Shown: positions 53,725 to 62,530, counted from the first letter of the stretch. The stretch is DNA of 64,000 nt from Thermoanaerobacterium thermosaccharolyticum DSM 571 (GCF_000145615.1 NC_014410.1:1220001-1284000); one strand, 5' to 3'. The notes: generated from the sequence alone by a model not told the origin. A program made the numbers and translations.

Positions 53725-53997
53725 ATGAATTCTTACCATGATGACAAAGAGGATTTACTTAGAAGGCTTAAAAAAATTGAAGGCCAGATAAAGGGTATTC
53801 AAAAGATGATAGAAAAGGACACATATTGTGTTGATGTTCTTATACAAGTTGCTGCTGTAAGATCAGCAATAAATAGTGTAGGAAAGATATTGTTGAAAAG
53901 TCATACTTTGGGATGTGTGAAGGATGCTATTAATACAGAGAAGCAAGATGATATGATTGATGAGCTCGTGGACACATTTATGAAATTTATGAAATAA
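53725..53997 (+). CDS. CsoR/FrmR-family metal- or thiol-sensing repressor
   Basis: 90 aa, ATG behind AGGAGG. DUF156 all-helical fold: LLRRLKKIEGQIKGIQKMI at the N-terminus, first cysteine in YCVDVLIQ (about residue 37), then histidine and cysteine in KSHTLGCV (about 62-66). This Cys-His-Cys set matches copper-sensing CsoR. No CopA or CopZ gene follows; thioredoxin is next. Copper sensing is inferred from residues only; persulfide sensing is possible. Confidence 0.85.
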   Translation: MNSYHDDKEDLLRRLKKIEGQIKGIQKMIEKDTYCVDVLIQVAAVRSAINSVGKILLKSHTLGCVKDAINTEKQDDMIDELVDTFMKFMK

Positions 53998-54095
53998 TAA
54001 GGCGGAATTACTTTTTCTATACGTTCTATGGCTTATCTAAATTTTATTAAGATAGTAGTATTTTTCAAATAGTAGATTACAGTATATCATTACTA

Positions 54096-54124
54096 TTGAC
54101 ATCTATTTCATTTAAAGGTATAAA
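54096..54124 (+). promoter_or_regulatory. Promoter of trxA
   Basis: TTGACA (54096-54101), 17-base spacer, TATAAA (54119-54124). Confidence 0.7.
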
Positions 54125-54199
54125 ATATTATAGCAATAGGATAATATATACGAATAAAAACCTGCTGTTAAAAAAATATAAATATTAGGAGGTAGGAAA

Positions 54200-54520
54200 A
54201 TGGCAGAGGTAACAATAACAAAAAATAATTTTCAAGAAGAAGTTGTCAATTCTAATATACCAGTTTTAGTAGATTTTTGGGCAGAGTGGTGTGGTCCATG
54301 CAGAATGGTATCGCCTATAATTGAGGAACTTGCCAATGATTATGAAGGAAAAGTTAAAGTCGGGAAAATCAATGTAGATGATGAAAATGAACTTGCAGTG
54401 CAATTTAAGATAATGAGCATTCCGACTATTGCACTTTTTAAAGATGGGAAAATGGTTGATAAAATTGTAGGTGCGAGACCAAAGTCTGATTTTGAAGATT
54501 TTATAAACAGAAACATATAA
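54200..54520 (+). CDS. trxA: Thioredoxin
   Basis: 106 aa, ATG behind AGGAGG. Active site WCGPC in DFWAEWCGPCRM (about residues 28-34), cis-proline in MSIPTI (about 75). Standard thioredoxin reducing ribonucleotide reductase, peroxiredoxins (such as the Bcp upstream in this window) and other disulfides. Own promoter and terminator. Confidence 0.96.
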   Translation: MAEVTITKNNFQEEVVNSNIPVLVDFWAEWCGPCRMVSPIIEELANDYEGKVKVGKINVDDENELAVQFKIMSIPTIALFKDGKMVDKIVGARPKSDFEDFINRNI

Positions 54521-54562
54521 TTTAATAAAAAATAGAATTATAAATGTATGTAGAGATTGAAG

Positions 54563-54595
54563 ACTGTTATTGCAAATATGCATAACAGTTTTTTT
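54563..54595 (+). terminator. Terminator after trxA
   Basis: ACTGTTAT (54563-54570) pairs with ATAACAGT (54582-54589), inner TGCA-type pairing, followed by seven T. Confidence 0.85.
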
Positions 54596-54693
54596 ATTTT
54601 AAGTTTTAATATTTTCTGATAATAATAACTTTGTATAATTAATCATTAAATGGAAAAAATGTATTTATAATAACAATGAAAGGGAGGACAAAA

Positions 54694-55344
54694 TTGTATC
54701 GCATTCCAAATCACATCGGAATTATTCCTGACGGAAATAGACGATGGGCACAAAATAAAAATATGCCGAAAGAAGCAGGCTATTCATATGGATTGGAACC
54801 TGGAATTGCACTTTACAGGTTATGCCGTGAGCTTGGTGTTAAAGAATTAACATTTTATGGCTTTACACAAGATAACACAAAACGCCCTTCTGTTCAGACA
54901 GAGGCATTTAAAAAAGCCTGTATTGACGCTGTTAAAATGCTAGAAAAAGAAGATGCAGATCTTTTAGTCATAGGGAACTATAATTCTCCTATGTTTCCAA
55001 AAGAATTGCTGCCATATTTAAGCCGTAAGACAATCGGTGAGGGGAAAATGAAAGTCAATTTTCTTGTTAATTATGGATGGCAGTGGGACTTGAATAGTGC
55101 ATTAAAAGCTTTAAGCAATGGAGAAAAAAGAGATATACTAGATTTAATTTCATCAAAAGATATTTCACGAATAGATTTGATTATAAGATGGGGCGGTAGG
55201 AGAAGGTTAAGCGGCTTTTTGCCTGTCCAATCAATATATTCTGACTTTTATGTTATTGATGATTACTGGCCGGATTTTAAGCCTCAGCATCTTTATGAAG
55301 CGCTTGAATGGTATTCTAAGCAAGATATAACATTGGGAGGGTAA
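54694..55344 (+). CDS. Divergent undecaprenyl diphosphate synthase-family prenyltransferase
   Basis: 216 aa from TTG 54694, 6 bases after GGGAGG; the ATG at 54676 precedes that ribosome site. Cis-prenyltransferase signatures: IPDGNRRWA (with the Mg-binding aspartate), GYSYG and ELTFYGFTQDNTKR. The C-terminal motif is unusual: DLIIRWGGRRRLSGFLPVQS instead of the usual DLLIRTSGE.RLSNFLLWQ, and VNYGWQWDLNSA instead of NYGGR. It is shorter than typical UppS. Probably a paralogue with its own product length; the housekeeping uppS should be elsewhere. Confidence 0.82.
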   Translation: MYRIPNHIGIIPDGNRRWAQNKNMPKEAGYSYGLEPGIALYRLCRELGVKELTFYGFTQDNTKRPSVQTEAFKKACIDAVKMLEKEDADLLVIGNYNSPMFPKELLPYLSRKTIGEGKMKVNFLVNYGWQWDLNSALKALSNGEKRDILDLISSKDISRIDLIIRWGGRRRLSGFLPVQSIYSDFYVIDDYWPDFKPQHLYEALEWYSKQDITLGG

Positions 55345-55371
55345 ATGTCATCATTTTTGATGGCATTTTTT
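55345..55371 (+). terminator. Terminator after the prenyltransferase gene
   Basis: ATGTCATC (55345-55352) pairs with GATGGCAT (55359-55366), followed by TTTTT. Confidence 0.75.
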
Positions 55372-55493
55372 AATACTTAATAACAAGAAATAAAATTGTT
55401 TTTGTGAATCTTCACTTATATAGTATAATAGTGCTGAAATGTATAAACGATAGCTTAAAATCTTCTATAAGATGTATGAAAAAGGTGAAAATT

Positions 55494-56828
55494 ATGGATA
55501 TGTTTCAGTTTGCTCATAATAATTTTAAACATAGTAATGCACCGTTGGCAGATCGGATGAGGCCAACTACTCTTGATGAGTTTGTTGGTCAAAAGCATAT
55601 ATTAGGGCATGACAAGCTTCTATATAGAGCTATAAAAGCGGATAGAGTCAGATCGTTAATATTTTATGGACCTCCTGGTACAGGTAAGACAACGCTTGCA
55701 AATATAATAGCTAATACGACGAAATCTAGTTTTGAAAAATTAAATGCTGTAACATCAGGAGTTACAGATATAAAGAAAATAGTAAATGAGTCAAAAGATA
55801 GATTGTCTATGTATGGAAAGAGAACTATATTATTCATTGATGAGATACACCGCTTTAATAAGTCACAGCAGGATGCACTGCTTCCGTATGTTGAAGATGG
55901 AACAATAATTTTGATTGGTGCCACAACTGAAAATCCATATTTTGAGGTTATCCGTCCTTTAGTATCTAGATCAATGATATTCGAACTTTATCCTCTTAGC
56001 AATGAAGATATAAAAGAAATAGTTTTACGAGCTTTAAATGATGAAAAGCGTGGACTTGGAAATGAAAAGATTAAGATTACGGATGATGCGTTAAATCATA
56101 TAATTACATATTCTGATGGTGATGCAAGGGCTGCACTTAACGCAATAGAGCTAGCATTTTTAACTACAGAGAGAGATGAAAATGGAGTAATTAACATAGA
56201 CATTGAAATTGCTCAGGAATGCATTCAAAAAAAGGTTTTAAAGTATGACAAAGATGGTGACAATCATTACGATTCTATTTCCGCTTTTATCAAAAGTATG
56301 AGGGGGTCTGATCCTGATGCTGCATTGTACTGGCTTGCTAAGATGATATACGCCGGAGAAGATCCGTTGTTTATCGCAAGGAGAATAGTTATTTGTGCAG
56401 CAGAGGATGTGGGAAATGCTGATCCAAATGCACTTAATATAGCGGTATCTGCCATGCAAGCAGTAAATCAGATCGGGATGCCTGAGGGCAGAATAATACT
56501 GGCACAAGCTGCAATTTATGTTGCCTGTGCACCTAAAAGCAATTCATCTATAATTGGCATAGATAGTGCGCTTGATGACATTAAAAATCTAAAAACTGGC
56601 GCTGTTCCAAAGCACCTTCAGGATGCTCATTATAAAGGTGCAAAAAATTTAAAACGTGGTGTTGGGTATAAGTATGCACATGATTTTAAAAATCATTATG
56701 TGAAACAACAATACCTACCGGAAGAATTAATAGGGAAAAAATATTACAATCCATCTACAATGGGTTATGAAAAGAAAATATCTGAATGGCTTAGATTCCT
56801 AAGAGAGAGCAGTGATGCGGAAGGATAA
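55494..56828 (+). CDS. rarA: Replication-associated recombination protein RarA (MgsA)
   Basis: 444 aa from ATG 55494 (AAAGGTG upstream); codons back to 55404 are not family-like. AAA+ clamp-loader-like ATPase: PLADRMRPTTLDEFVGQ, Walker A GPPGTGKTT (about 54-62), Walker B LFIDEIHRF (about 109-117), sensor GATTENPYF, and the C-terminal MgsA domain with GSDPDAALYWLAKMI, GEDPLFIARR and the VPKHLQDAHY tail motif. It acts at stalled forks. Confidence 0.95.
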   Translation: MDMFQFAHNNFKHSNAPLADRMRPTTLDEFVGQKHILGHDKLLYRAIKADRVRSLIFYGPPGTGKTTLANIIANTTKSSFEKLNAVTSGVTDIKKIVNESKDRLSMYGKRTILFIDEIHRFNKSQQDALLPYVEDGTIILIGATTENPYFEVIRPLVSRSMIFELYPLSNEDIKEIVLRALNDEKRGLGNEKIKITDDALNHIITYSDGDARAALNAIELAFLTTERDENGVINIDIEIAQECIQKKVLKYDKDGDNHYDSISAFIKSMRGSDPDAALYWLAKMIYAGEDPLFIARRIVICAAEDVGNADPNALNIAVSAMQAVNQIGMPEGRIILAQAAIYVACAPKSNSSIIGIDSALDDIKNLKTGAVPKHLQDAHYKGAKNLKRGVGYKYAHDFKNHYVKQQYLPEELIGKKYYNPSTMGYEKKISEWLRFLRESSDAEG

Positions 56829-56881
56829 TTATTATTTTTAGGGATATAATAAAATTTGACTTTTATATGTTATATAAATTG

Positions 56882-56944
56882 TTGACAAAACTATATTATA
56901 ATGTTATCTTATTTTATAGAAATCCGAGCAAAATAGTCGGTATT
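56882..56944 (+). promoter_or_regulatory. Promoter and Rrf2-type operator of iscR-iscS
   Basis: TTGACA (56882-56887), 17-base spacer, TATCTT (56905-56910). Just downstream AATCCGA (56921-56927) and TCGGTATT (56937-56944) form an inverted repeat, the CCGA/TCGG type seen for IscR-like Rrf2 repressors. Binding would block the start region. Confidence 0.6.
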
Positions 56945-56957
56945 AAGGAGGGTCTAT

Positions 56958-57407
56958 ATGAAACTGTCAACAAAAGGGAGATATGGAGTTCAAGCTATGT
57001 TTGAGCTTGCTTTGTATTATGGTGAGGGTCCGATATCATTAAAGGTTATAGCAGAAAATGAAGGCTTATCAGAACATTATTTAGAACAGCTTATTGCTGT
57101 TTTGAGAAAAGCTGATTTGGTAAAAAGTATACGTGGAGCACAAGGCGGGTATATGTTATCAGCTCCGCCTGATAAGATTACTGTAGGTGACGTTATTAGA
57201 ACTTTGGAAGGATCACTTGCTCCTTCAGATTGTGTTGTAGAAGATATGCCATTTGAGTGTAGCAGATCAGGTGGGTGCCCTACAAAATTAGTTATGGAAA
57301 AAATTAGAGATGCTATAAATAAAGTAATTGATTCAATAACGCTACAAGATATGGTTGATGACTACAAAAAAATGATACAGAAAAATTCTTATATGTATTA
57401 TATATAG
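56958..57407 (+). CDS. iscR: Rrf2-family iron-sulfur regulator IscR
   Basis: 149 aa, ATG behind AAGGAGGG. N-terminal winged helix (KGRYGVQAMFELALYYGEGPIS), recognition helix with LSEHYLEQLIAVLRKADLV, then VRSIRGAQGGY-like dimer region and three cysteines in DCVVEDMPFECSRSGGC (about residues 92, 100, 106) for an Fe-S cluster. Ten bases upstream of iscS, the standard arrangement; probably autoregulates through the CCGA/TCGG repeat. Confidence 0.94.
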   Translation: MKLSTKGRYGVQAMFELALYYGEGPISLKVIAENEGLSEHYLEQLIAVLRKADLVKSIRGAQGGYMLSAPPDKITVGDVIRTLEGSLAPSDCVVEDMPFECSRSGGCPTKLVMEKIRDAINKVIDSITLQDMVDDYKKMIQKNSYMYYI

Positions 57408-57416
57408 GAGGTTTTT

Positions 57417-58598
57417 ATGAATAGGATTTATCTCGACAATGCAGCTACTACACCAATAAGATCGGAAGTTTTAAATTCGATGATGCCATTTTTTGATAAT
57501 CGTTTTGGCAATCCGTCAGCACTTTACTCTTATGGACAAGAAGCTAAAAAGGCCATTGAAGAAGCTAGAGATAAAGTGGCAGCTGCGATTGGGGCTAGCG
57601 AAGATGAAATTTTTTTCACTAGCGGAGGTACAGAGTCAGATAACTGGGCTTTAAAAGGCGCTGCGTATGCCTTAAAAGACAAAGGCAATCATATAATAAC
57701 ATCCAGCGTAGAACACCATGCAATACTGCATACTTGCCAATACCTTGAAAATCAAGGATTTGAAATAACTTATTTGCCTGTAGATGAGTATGGATTAGTA
57801 GATCCAAATGAATTAAAAAGAGCAATAAAAGATAATACAATACTTGTATCGATAATGTATGCAAACAATGAAATAGGTACAATAGAACCAATAGAAGAAC
57901 TTGTCAAAGTGGCACATGAGAAAGGCGTATTATTTCACACAGATGCAGTACAAGCAGTTGGCAATGTGCCTGTCGATGTAAAAAAATTGAATGTGGATAT
58001 GTTGTCAATGTCAGCCCATAAAATATACGGGCCTAAAGGAGTTGGAGCACTTTACATTAGAAAAGGCTTAAGAATTGATACACTTTTACAAGGTGGTGCA
58101 CAGGAGAGAAACAGAAGAGCAGGGACAGAAAATGTGGCTGGAGTTGTAGGATTTGGCACGGCGATAGAACTTATCACTCAAAACATCGATGAGCACATAA
58201 AGAAACTGACAATGCTTAGAGACAAGCTTATTGACGGGATACTCAAAATACCATATACTCGCTTAAATGGACATCCAATAAAGAGACTTCCTGGGAACGT
58301 CAATGTTTCTTTTGAATTTGTTGATGGCGAATCGCTTATACTAAGCCTTGACATGGAAGGAATCTGCGTATCCAGCGGTTCTGCATGTACCGCAGGAAGC
58401 ATTGATCCATCCCACGTGCTATTAGCGATTGGCCTGCCAGAAGAAATAGCCCATGGTTCATTGAGACTTACCATAGGAGAAGAAAATACGGAAGAAGAAA
58501 TCGACACGGTAATAAACAAACTGCCTAAAATAGTAGATAGATTGAGGCAGATGTCTCCACTTTTTGAAAGGATTAAAAAGGAGAAAAAGCTTGTATAG
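57417..58598 (+). CDS. iscS: Cysteine desulfurase (NifS/IscS)
   Basis: 393 aa, ATG behind AGGAGG. PLP-dependent: YLDNAATTP start, TSGGTESDN (about 70-78), HTDAVQ, PLP lysine in SAHKIYGPKG (about residue 203), and the persulfide cysteine in SSGSACTAGS (about 325). It supplies sulfur for Fe-S clusters and thiolated tRNA. The partner scaffold iscU/nifU and mnmA, frequent next genes, are not present; a terminator and a decayed accessory patch follow. Confidence 0.96.
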   Translation: MNRIYLDNAATTPIRSEVLNSMMPFFDNRFGNPSALYSYGQEAKKAIEEARDKVAAAIGASEDEIFFTSGGTESDNWALKGAAYALKDKGNHIITSSVEHHAILHTCQYLENQGFEITYLPVDEYGLVDPNELKRAIKDNTILVSIMYANNEIGTIEPIEELVKVAHEKGVLFHTDAVQAVGNVPVDVKKLNVDMLSMSAHKIYGPKGVGALYIRKGLRIDTLLQGGAQERNRRAGTENVAGVVGFGTAIELITQNIDEHIKKLTMLRDKLIDGILKIPYTRLNGHPIKRLPGNVNVSFEFVDGESLILSLDMEGICVSSGSACTAGSIDPSHVLLAIGLPEEIAHGSLRLTIGEENTEEEIDTVINKLPKIVDRLRQMSPLFERIKKEKKLV

Positions 58599-58604
58599 CT
58601 GTGT

Positions 58605-58640
58605 GTGATGGTTCAACAATGAATCATCACAATGTTTTTT
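58605..58640 (+). terminator. Terminator after iscS
   Basis: GTGATGGTTC (58605-58614) pairs with GAATCATCAC (58621-58630) over ten positions, then AATGTTTTTT. Confidence 0.8.
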
Positions 58641-59818
58641 CTCCCATTCTTATTCATGATTTCATTTTGCTTTGCTTTATAAGAAATGTCTTTTGTCATG
58701 TTATATAAATCATCATAAAGCAGCAATAAATCGCGATAATAGTATTGTGTTAAAAAATACTTCTCACATTTTTTAAATAAACCATAAGCACCATTAAAGT
58801 CATTATGCAAATATTTTATATGGCCTATCATAAATTCATAATTGTGTTCGCTCATTTCAGAGAGTTGATGGGCTTCTATCTCATTTGAAATCTCCATTAC
58901 TTTGTTGTAATTGCCGATGTTAAAATATAATATCATTTCCTGAATGAAAAAGCTTAAGTATAGCTTATTATATTTTTTGTATTTATTTTTACATCTATTG
59001 ACTATTTCTAAGGCCTTGTCTAAATTACCACTGTACCGTAAGGAATTTATATAATTCAGATGACATCTTCCAGCATAATATTCGTCTTCAAAATAGTTAA
59101 ACAACAATATGGCTTTTTTTATATATTTAATAGATTTCTCATAATCACCTATATTATAACAAGCTATGTTTAAAGACATATAAATGTGCGGCATTGCTCT
59201 TACATATATAAAATTATCATGGGTATTAATAAAACCTTCCAGCAAGTTTATAACCTTTTGAAATTGATTAGTATTAAGATATAGATAAGCAAGATTATTA
59301 TGTATAATAAAGCAGATAGAATGGTTTAAAGAATCAAGTTCGTATAAATATTTTTTAGCGAGTTCTAAATAGTATATTCCTTTTTCATAATTATGATTTT
59401 TAAGCATTATTTTAAATAGTATATTTAAAGCCTGACAAAAATTATCTATATTTAGCTTTTGAATATCTTCCTTTGATTTAAGAAATAAATTAACATATTT
59501 TTTTAGATATTTTAACGCATCATTATATAGCCCTATATTAAAAAAAGACGCGCCAGCATAACAATATTTGTTTAAATCTTGTGCTTTTAAAAATTCATCA
59601 TAATTGTACTCAATTAATTTTACTATTTCATAATAATTCTGGCTATTAAATAAATCGCCGATGATAGAAGATGAATTATCAGCATATTCTATTAATTTGT
59701 CGTATTTAACGTCGCTAATAAAATAACTTAGAGGTACTTCAAGCCTTTCAGATATGCGAATAAGTTGTTCTAAAGAAGGTAAAGCTTTATTATTCTCAAT
59801 CCTGCTTAAAACAACTTT
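58613..59818 (-). pseudogene. 5'-truncated XRE-family regulator with TPR repeats
   Basis: The minus-strand frame is open from just after TAA at 59819-59821 to the stop at 58613, over 400 codons, but lacks a start. It begins KVVLSRIENNKALPSLEQLIRISERLEV, the second half of an XRE helix-turn-helix, so the first part of the DNA-binding domain is missing. The rest is helical TPR-like (repeated YYLELAKKYL, FQKVINLLEG, YEKSIKYIKKA patterns), as in peptide-sensing Rgg/PlcR/Rap-type regulators. The ATG at 59407 gives a 264-aa product without the HTH. Truncated next to a divergent exporter remnant. Confidence 0.75.
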
Positions 59819-59864
59819 TTAAAAGTTTATTTGTTATATTGTAAGAAAGGAAAGACATGTTATT

Positions 59865-60221
59865 ATGAAGAAAGACGATTTTAAGTACATATATAATATC
59901 ATAAAGCCATTTATAGCTAAAGAGATTATTGGATTTTTAGTGATCATAATATCGACTGTTTTATCTCTGGCTAAACCATTTGTAATAGAATTAATCATTG
60001 ATAATTCTATAGCACAAAAGAATGTGCAGAATTTTATTATATTTAATCTGGTATTTTTTACAATATTTATTTTAGTAACATTATTAGGAATAATCCAAAA
60101 TTATATTTTTACATTTATTGGGCAGAAGTTGTTGTATAATTTGAGGATGAAATTGTATGAAAAGAACACTGTTACAACTAATAAGAAAAATGTAGGCTTT
60201 AAAGGTATCTTTGACTTTTAA
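59865..60221 (+). pseudogene. 3'-truncated ABC exporter (membrane domain N-terminus only)
   Basis: 118 codons, ATG after AGAAAGGAAAG. Residues 1-100 look like the start of an ABC-type exporter: cytoplasmic lead, two hydrophobic helices (IIGFLVIIISTVLSLAKPFVI and the FNLVFFTIFILVTLLGII segment), and GQKLLYNLRMKLYE. The following NTVTTNKKNVGFKGIFDF does not continue the family and ends in a stop; the other four helices and the ATPase are missing. Probably a deletion remnant. Confidence 0.65.
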
Positions 60222-60261
60222 GATGCGTCAATTGATATAAATACTTACTGGAGGTAAATAG

Positions 60262-61548
60262 ATGAATCTCTCTATCTTTAGAAAAAAGAATTTTTTATTT
60301 CTTATTACCGGAAAATTTGTATCTCTTATTGGAAGTGAAATGCAAAATTTTGCATTGTCGTTGTACGTTTTAAAAATTACGGGCTCTGCAACAAAATTTG
60401 CATCAGTATTGGCTATTACTTTAGTACCTCAAATAGTATTTGGCAATATTGCAGGTGTCATTGCCGACTGGTTTGATAAAAAGAGATTACTTATGATGTT
60501 AGATTTACTAAGCGCAGCAATTGTTGCAATTTATGCTGTCATTTTCAAAATAAATGGCGTTTTAACATTAACTCAAATTTATATTTTATCAGTTTTACTT
60601 TCTACTATTTCCTCAATGTTTAATCCCACAATAACAGCAGTTATACCTTCCATTGCAGAAGATTATGAATTAGCGGATGCTAATGGTATTAACACGATGT
60701 TTATGAATATAGCAAATTTGATTTCACCTGTTATAGCTGGTATTTTATTAGAAGTTTTTAATATATTCATAATATTGACAATTAATGCTATAAGTTTTCT
60801 TCTTTCATTTATGTGTGAGTCTATGTTAGAAATACAGAAAACAAATGATAAACCAGAAAAAATAAACCTAAATTCGTTTTTAAATGACTTCTTAACGGGT
60901 ATTGATTTTATTAAAAGTAAAAGGCTAATTTTGAATATATTAATTATAGGTATAATTATTAACTTCACATCAAATCCTATATTATCTGTAGGGTTGACAT
61001 ATATATCGAAACAAATATTAAAAATTACAGATTATCAATATGGAATTTTGCAATCTACATTTGCCATTTCTATGATCGCATCACCATTCATATCTAGTAT
61101 AATTACAAAAAAATATAAATTAGGTAAAATATTATTCTTAGATATATTTTCGGTTTCTATATTATATTTTTTATTGTCATTTACAATTTCTCCTATCTAT
61201 TTGCAGGGCTTTTCTTACATTCTTAAACCATACATAAGTTTAATGATAATAATATTTTTTGTCGGATTAATTACATCCATCGGGAATATAGCTTTGACTA
61301 CTATGTTGCAAATAGAAATACCTTTAAAGTTAATGGGGAGAGTAATAGCGACGATAAGTACTTGCTTAATGGTAGTGACTCCATTAGGACAAATGATATT
61401 TGGAATTTTATTTGACAAAATTCCCAGTTGGATAAATATCATTATATGTGCCTCTATAAATTTTGTTGTAATATTGTTTTTTAAAAATTATTTATTATAT
61501 GGTGAGCAAGAACACTTTGTAACTACAAATGATGGAATAGAACAATAA
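60262..61548 (+). CDS. MFS efflux transporter (MefA/enterobactin-exporter type)
   Basis: 428 aa, ATG behind GGAGG. About 12 membrane helices. The start FRKKNFLFLITGKFVSLIGSEMQNFALSLYVL, the A-motif-like GVIADWFDKKRLLM (about residues 62-75) and an internal GRVIATISTCLMVVTPLGQ match the MFS_3 group, which includes macrolide and peptide exporters. Substrate cannot be told. It follows a truncated ABC exporter and diverges from a truncated TPR regulator, so it may be the surviving part of a peptide- or antibiotic-response locus. Confidence 0.88.
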   Translation: MNLSIFRKKNFLFLITGKFVSLIGSEMQNFALSLYVLKITGSATKFASVLAITLVPQIVFGNIAGVIADWFDKKRLLMMLDLLSAAIVAIYAVIFKINGVLTLTQIYILSVLLSTISSMFNPTITAVIPSIAEDYELADANGINTMFMNIANLISPVIAGILLEVFNIFIILTINAISFLLSFMCESMLEIQKTNDKPEKINLNSFLNDFLTGIDFIKSKRLILNILIIGIIINFTSNPILSVGLTYISKQILKITDYQYGILQSTFAISMIASPFISSIITKKYKLGKILFLDIFSVSILYFLLSFTISPIYLQGFSYILKPYISLMIIIFFVGLITSIGNIALTTMLQIEIPLKLMGRVIATISTCLMVVTPLGQMIFGILFDKIPSWINIIICASINFVVILFFKNYLLYGEQEHFVTTNDGIEQ

Positions 61549-61639
61549 ATTTTGTTTTTTGATTTACATAAATCATAAAAACGATAAAAGTGAAATTAAA
61601 ATCTTTCCGAATATGACAAACCAATAAGGAGGTATTAGT

Positions 61640-61732
61640 ATAGCCTTTTATGAGGGAGCTGTAAGACTGTTATTTGAATTAATTTTGTTTTTTGCAATAA
61701 ATAAGATACGCAAATACGAATATTCTGGTTAA
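61640..61732 (+). CDS. Possible 30-aa micro-ORF with ATA at the start position
   Basis: A perfect AAGGAGG (61626-61632) is 7 bases before ATA GCC TTT TAT; the frame then reads AFYEGAVRLLFELILFFAINKIRKYEYSG to TAA. One amphipathic or membrane helix with a basic tail. No ATG, GTG or TTG is positioned. Either ATA initiates, or this is a gene whose start was lost. Downstream of the MFS gene and followed by a terminator. Confidence 0.35.
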   Translation: MAFYEGAVRLLFELILFFAINKIRKYEYSG

Positions 61733-61770
61733 ATTGGTGGCGGATGTATTGTTTATCAAATAGTACCCAA

Positions 61771-61799
61771 AAATACACTTTATAAAGTGTATTTTTTTA
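61771..61799 (+). terminator. Terminator before the PRC-barrel gene
   Basis: AAATACACTT and AAGTGTATTT (61771-61780, 61785-61794), then TTTTT. Confidence 0.82.
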
Positions 61800-61851
61800 T
61801 CTTTATAGGGCAAAATTAATACAAGAAAGAAATTTGAAGGGGGGTATTATT

Positions 61852-62367
61852 GTGATTTTTGTAAAAGATATTATAGGTATGCCAATAATATCCTCAAAAG
61901 ATAATAAGATAATAGGTTCTACCAAAAATGTGCTATATGGCGACTTAAAAGACAAAATAATAGGTGTACTCATAGAAGAAGGTGGAATACTAAAATCGCC
62001 AAAGATGGTCGAAAATAAAAATATAATAAGTATAAATAAACAGGTATATATAGATAATAAAGACGCTATAAAAGATTTAGATGTGAAATCTATAAATGAT
62101 GTAGAAAATGGCAACAACGACATAATAAATAAGGATGTTTACGATAATAAGGGCAACTATTGGGGAAAGATATATGACTTGATATTAGATGAAAAAAAGC
62201 GAATAATACTTTATGCTGAGATTAGCAAGGGATTTTCATCTGACCTATTTAAAGGGCTAAAAATTGTCAGCATAGAATGTATTGAAAAATTTGGTGGAAA
62301 AATAATCATCAAAGATGGAGCAACTTTTTTTACGAGAGGTGGACTTAATAATCTGATTAAAGTTTAG
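61852..62367 (+). CDS. PRC-barrel domain protein
   Basis: 171 aa from GTG 61852, 7 bases after AAGGGGGG; the TTG at 61834 lies before that site. Two PRC-barrel-like halves: residues 3-65 (VKDIIGMPIISSKDNKIIG) and about 95-160 (IINKDVYDNKGNYWGKIYDLILD). Such beta-barrels occur in photosystem H subunits and RimM and in small stand-alone proteins of Firmicutes; role unknown. In related genomes such a gene often precedes alaS (from memory). Followed by a 48-aa gene. Confidence 0.82.
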   Translation: MIFVKDIIGMPIISSKDNKIIGSTKNVLYGDLKDKIIGVLIEEGGILKSPKMVENKNIISINKQVYIDNKDAIKDLDVKSINDVENGNNDIINKDVYDNKGNYWGKIYDLILDEKKRIILYAEISKGFSSDLFKGLKIVSIECIEKFGGKIIIKDGATFFTRGGLNNLIKV

Positions 62368-62383
62368 AAATAGGAGGGTTAAA

Positions 62384-62530
62384 ATGGAAGACAAGGGCAA
62401 ATATATAAAGGGCTTTTTAGCTGGTGCCGCGTTGACAGCTTTTATTATACCGAAAATCAATTCGAAAAAGGCAATGCAAATGATTCAGACGGGTTTATCC
62501 ATGATTGCTCATAAAGCAAATAAAATGTAA
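62384..62530 (+). CDS. 48-aa YtxH-like small protein
   Basis: ATG behind AGGAGGG. The N-terminus is charged (EDKGKYIKG), then a short Gly/Ala helix (FLAGAALTAFIIP), then a basic amphipathic helix with KKAMQMIQTGLSMIAHKANKM. The GFLAGAALTA part resembles YtxH-type small proteins. Probably co-transcribed with the PRC-barrel gene 16 bases upstream. A terminator overlaps its stop. Confidence 0.65.
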   Translation: MEDKGKYIKGFLAGAALTAFIIPKINSKKAMQMIQTGLSMIAHKANKM

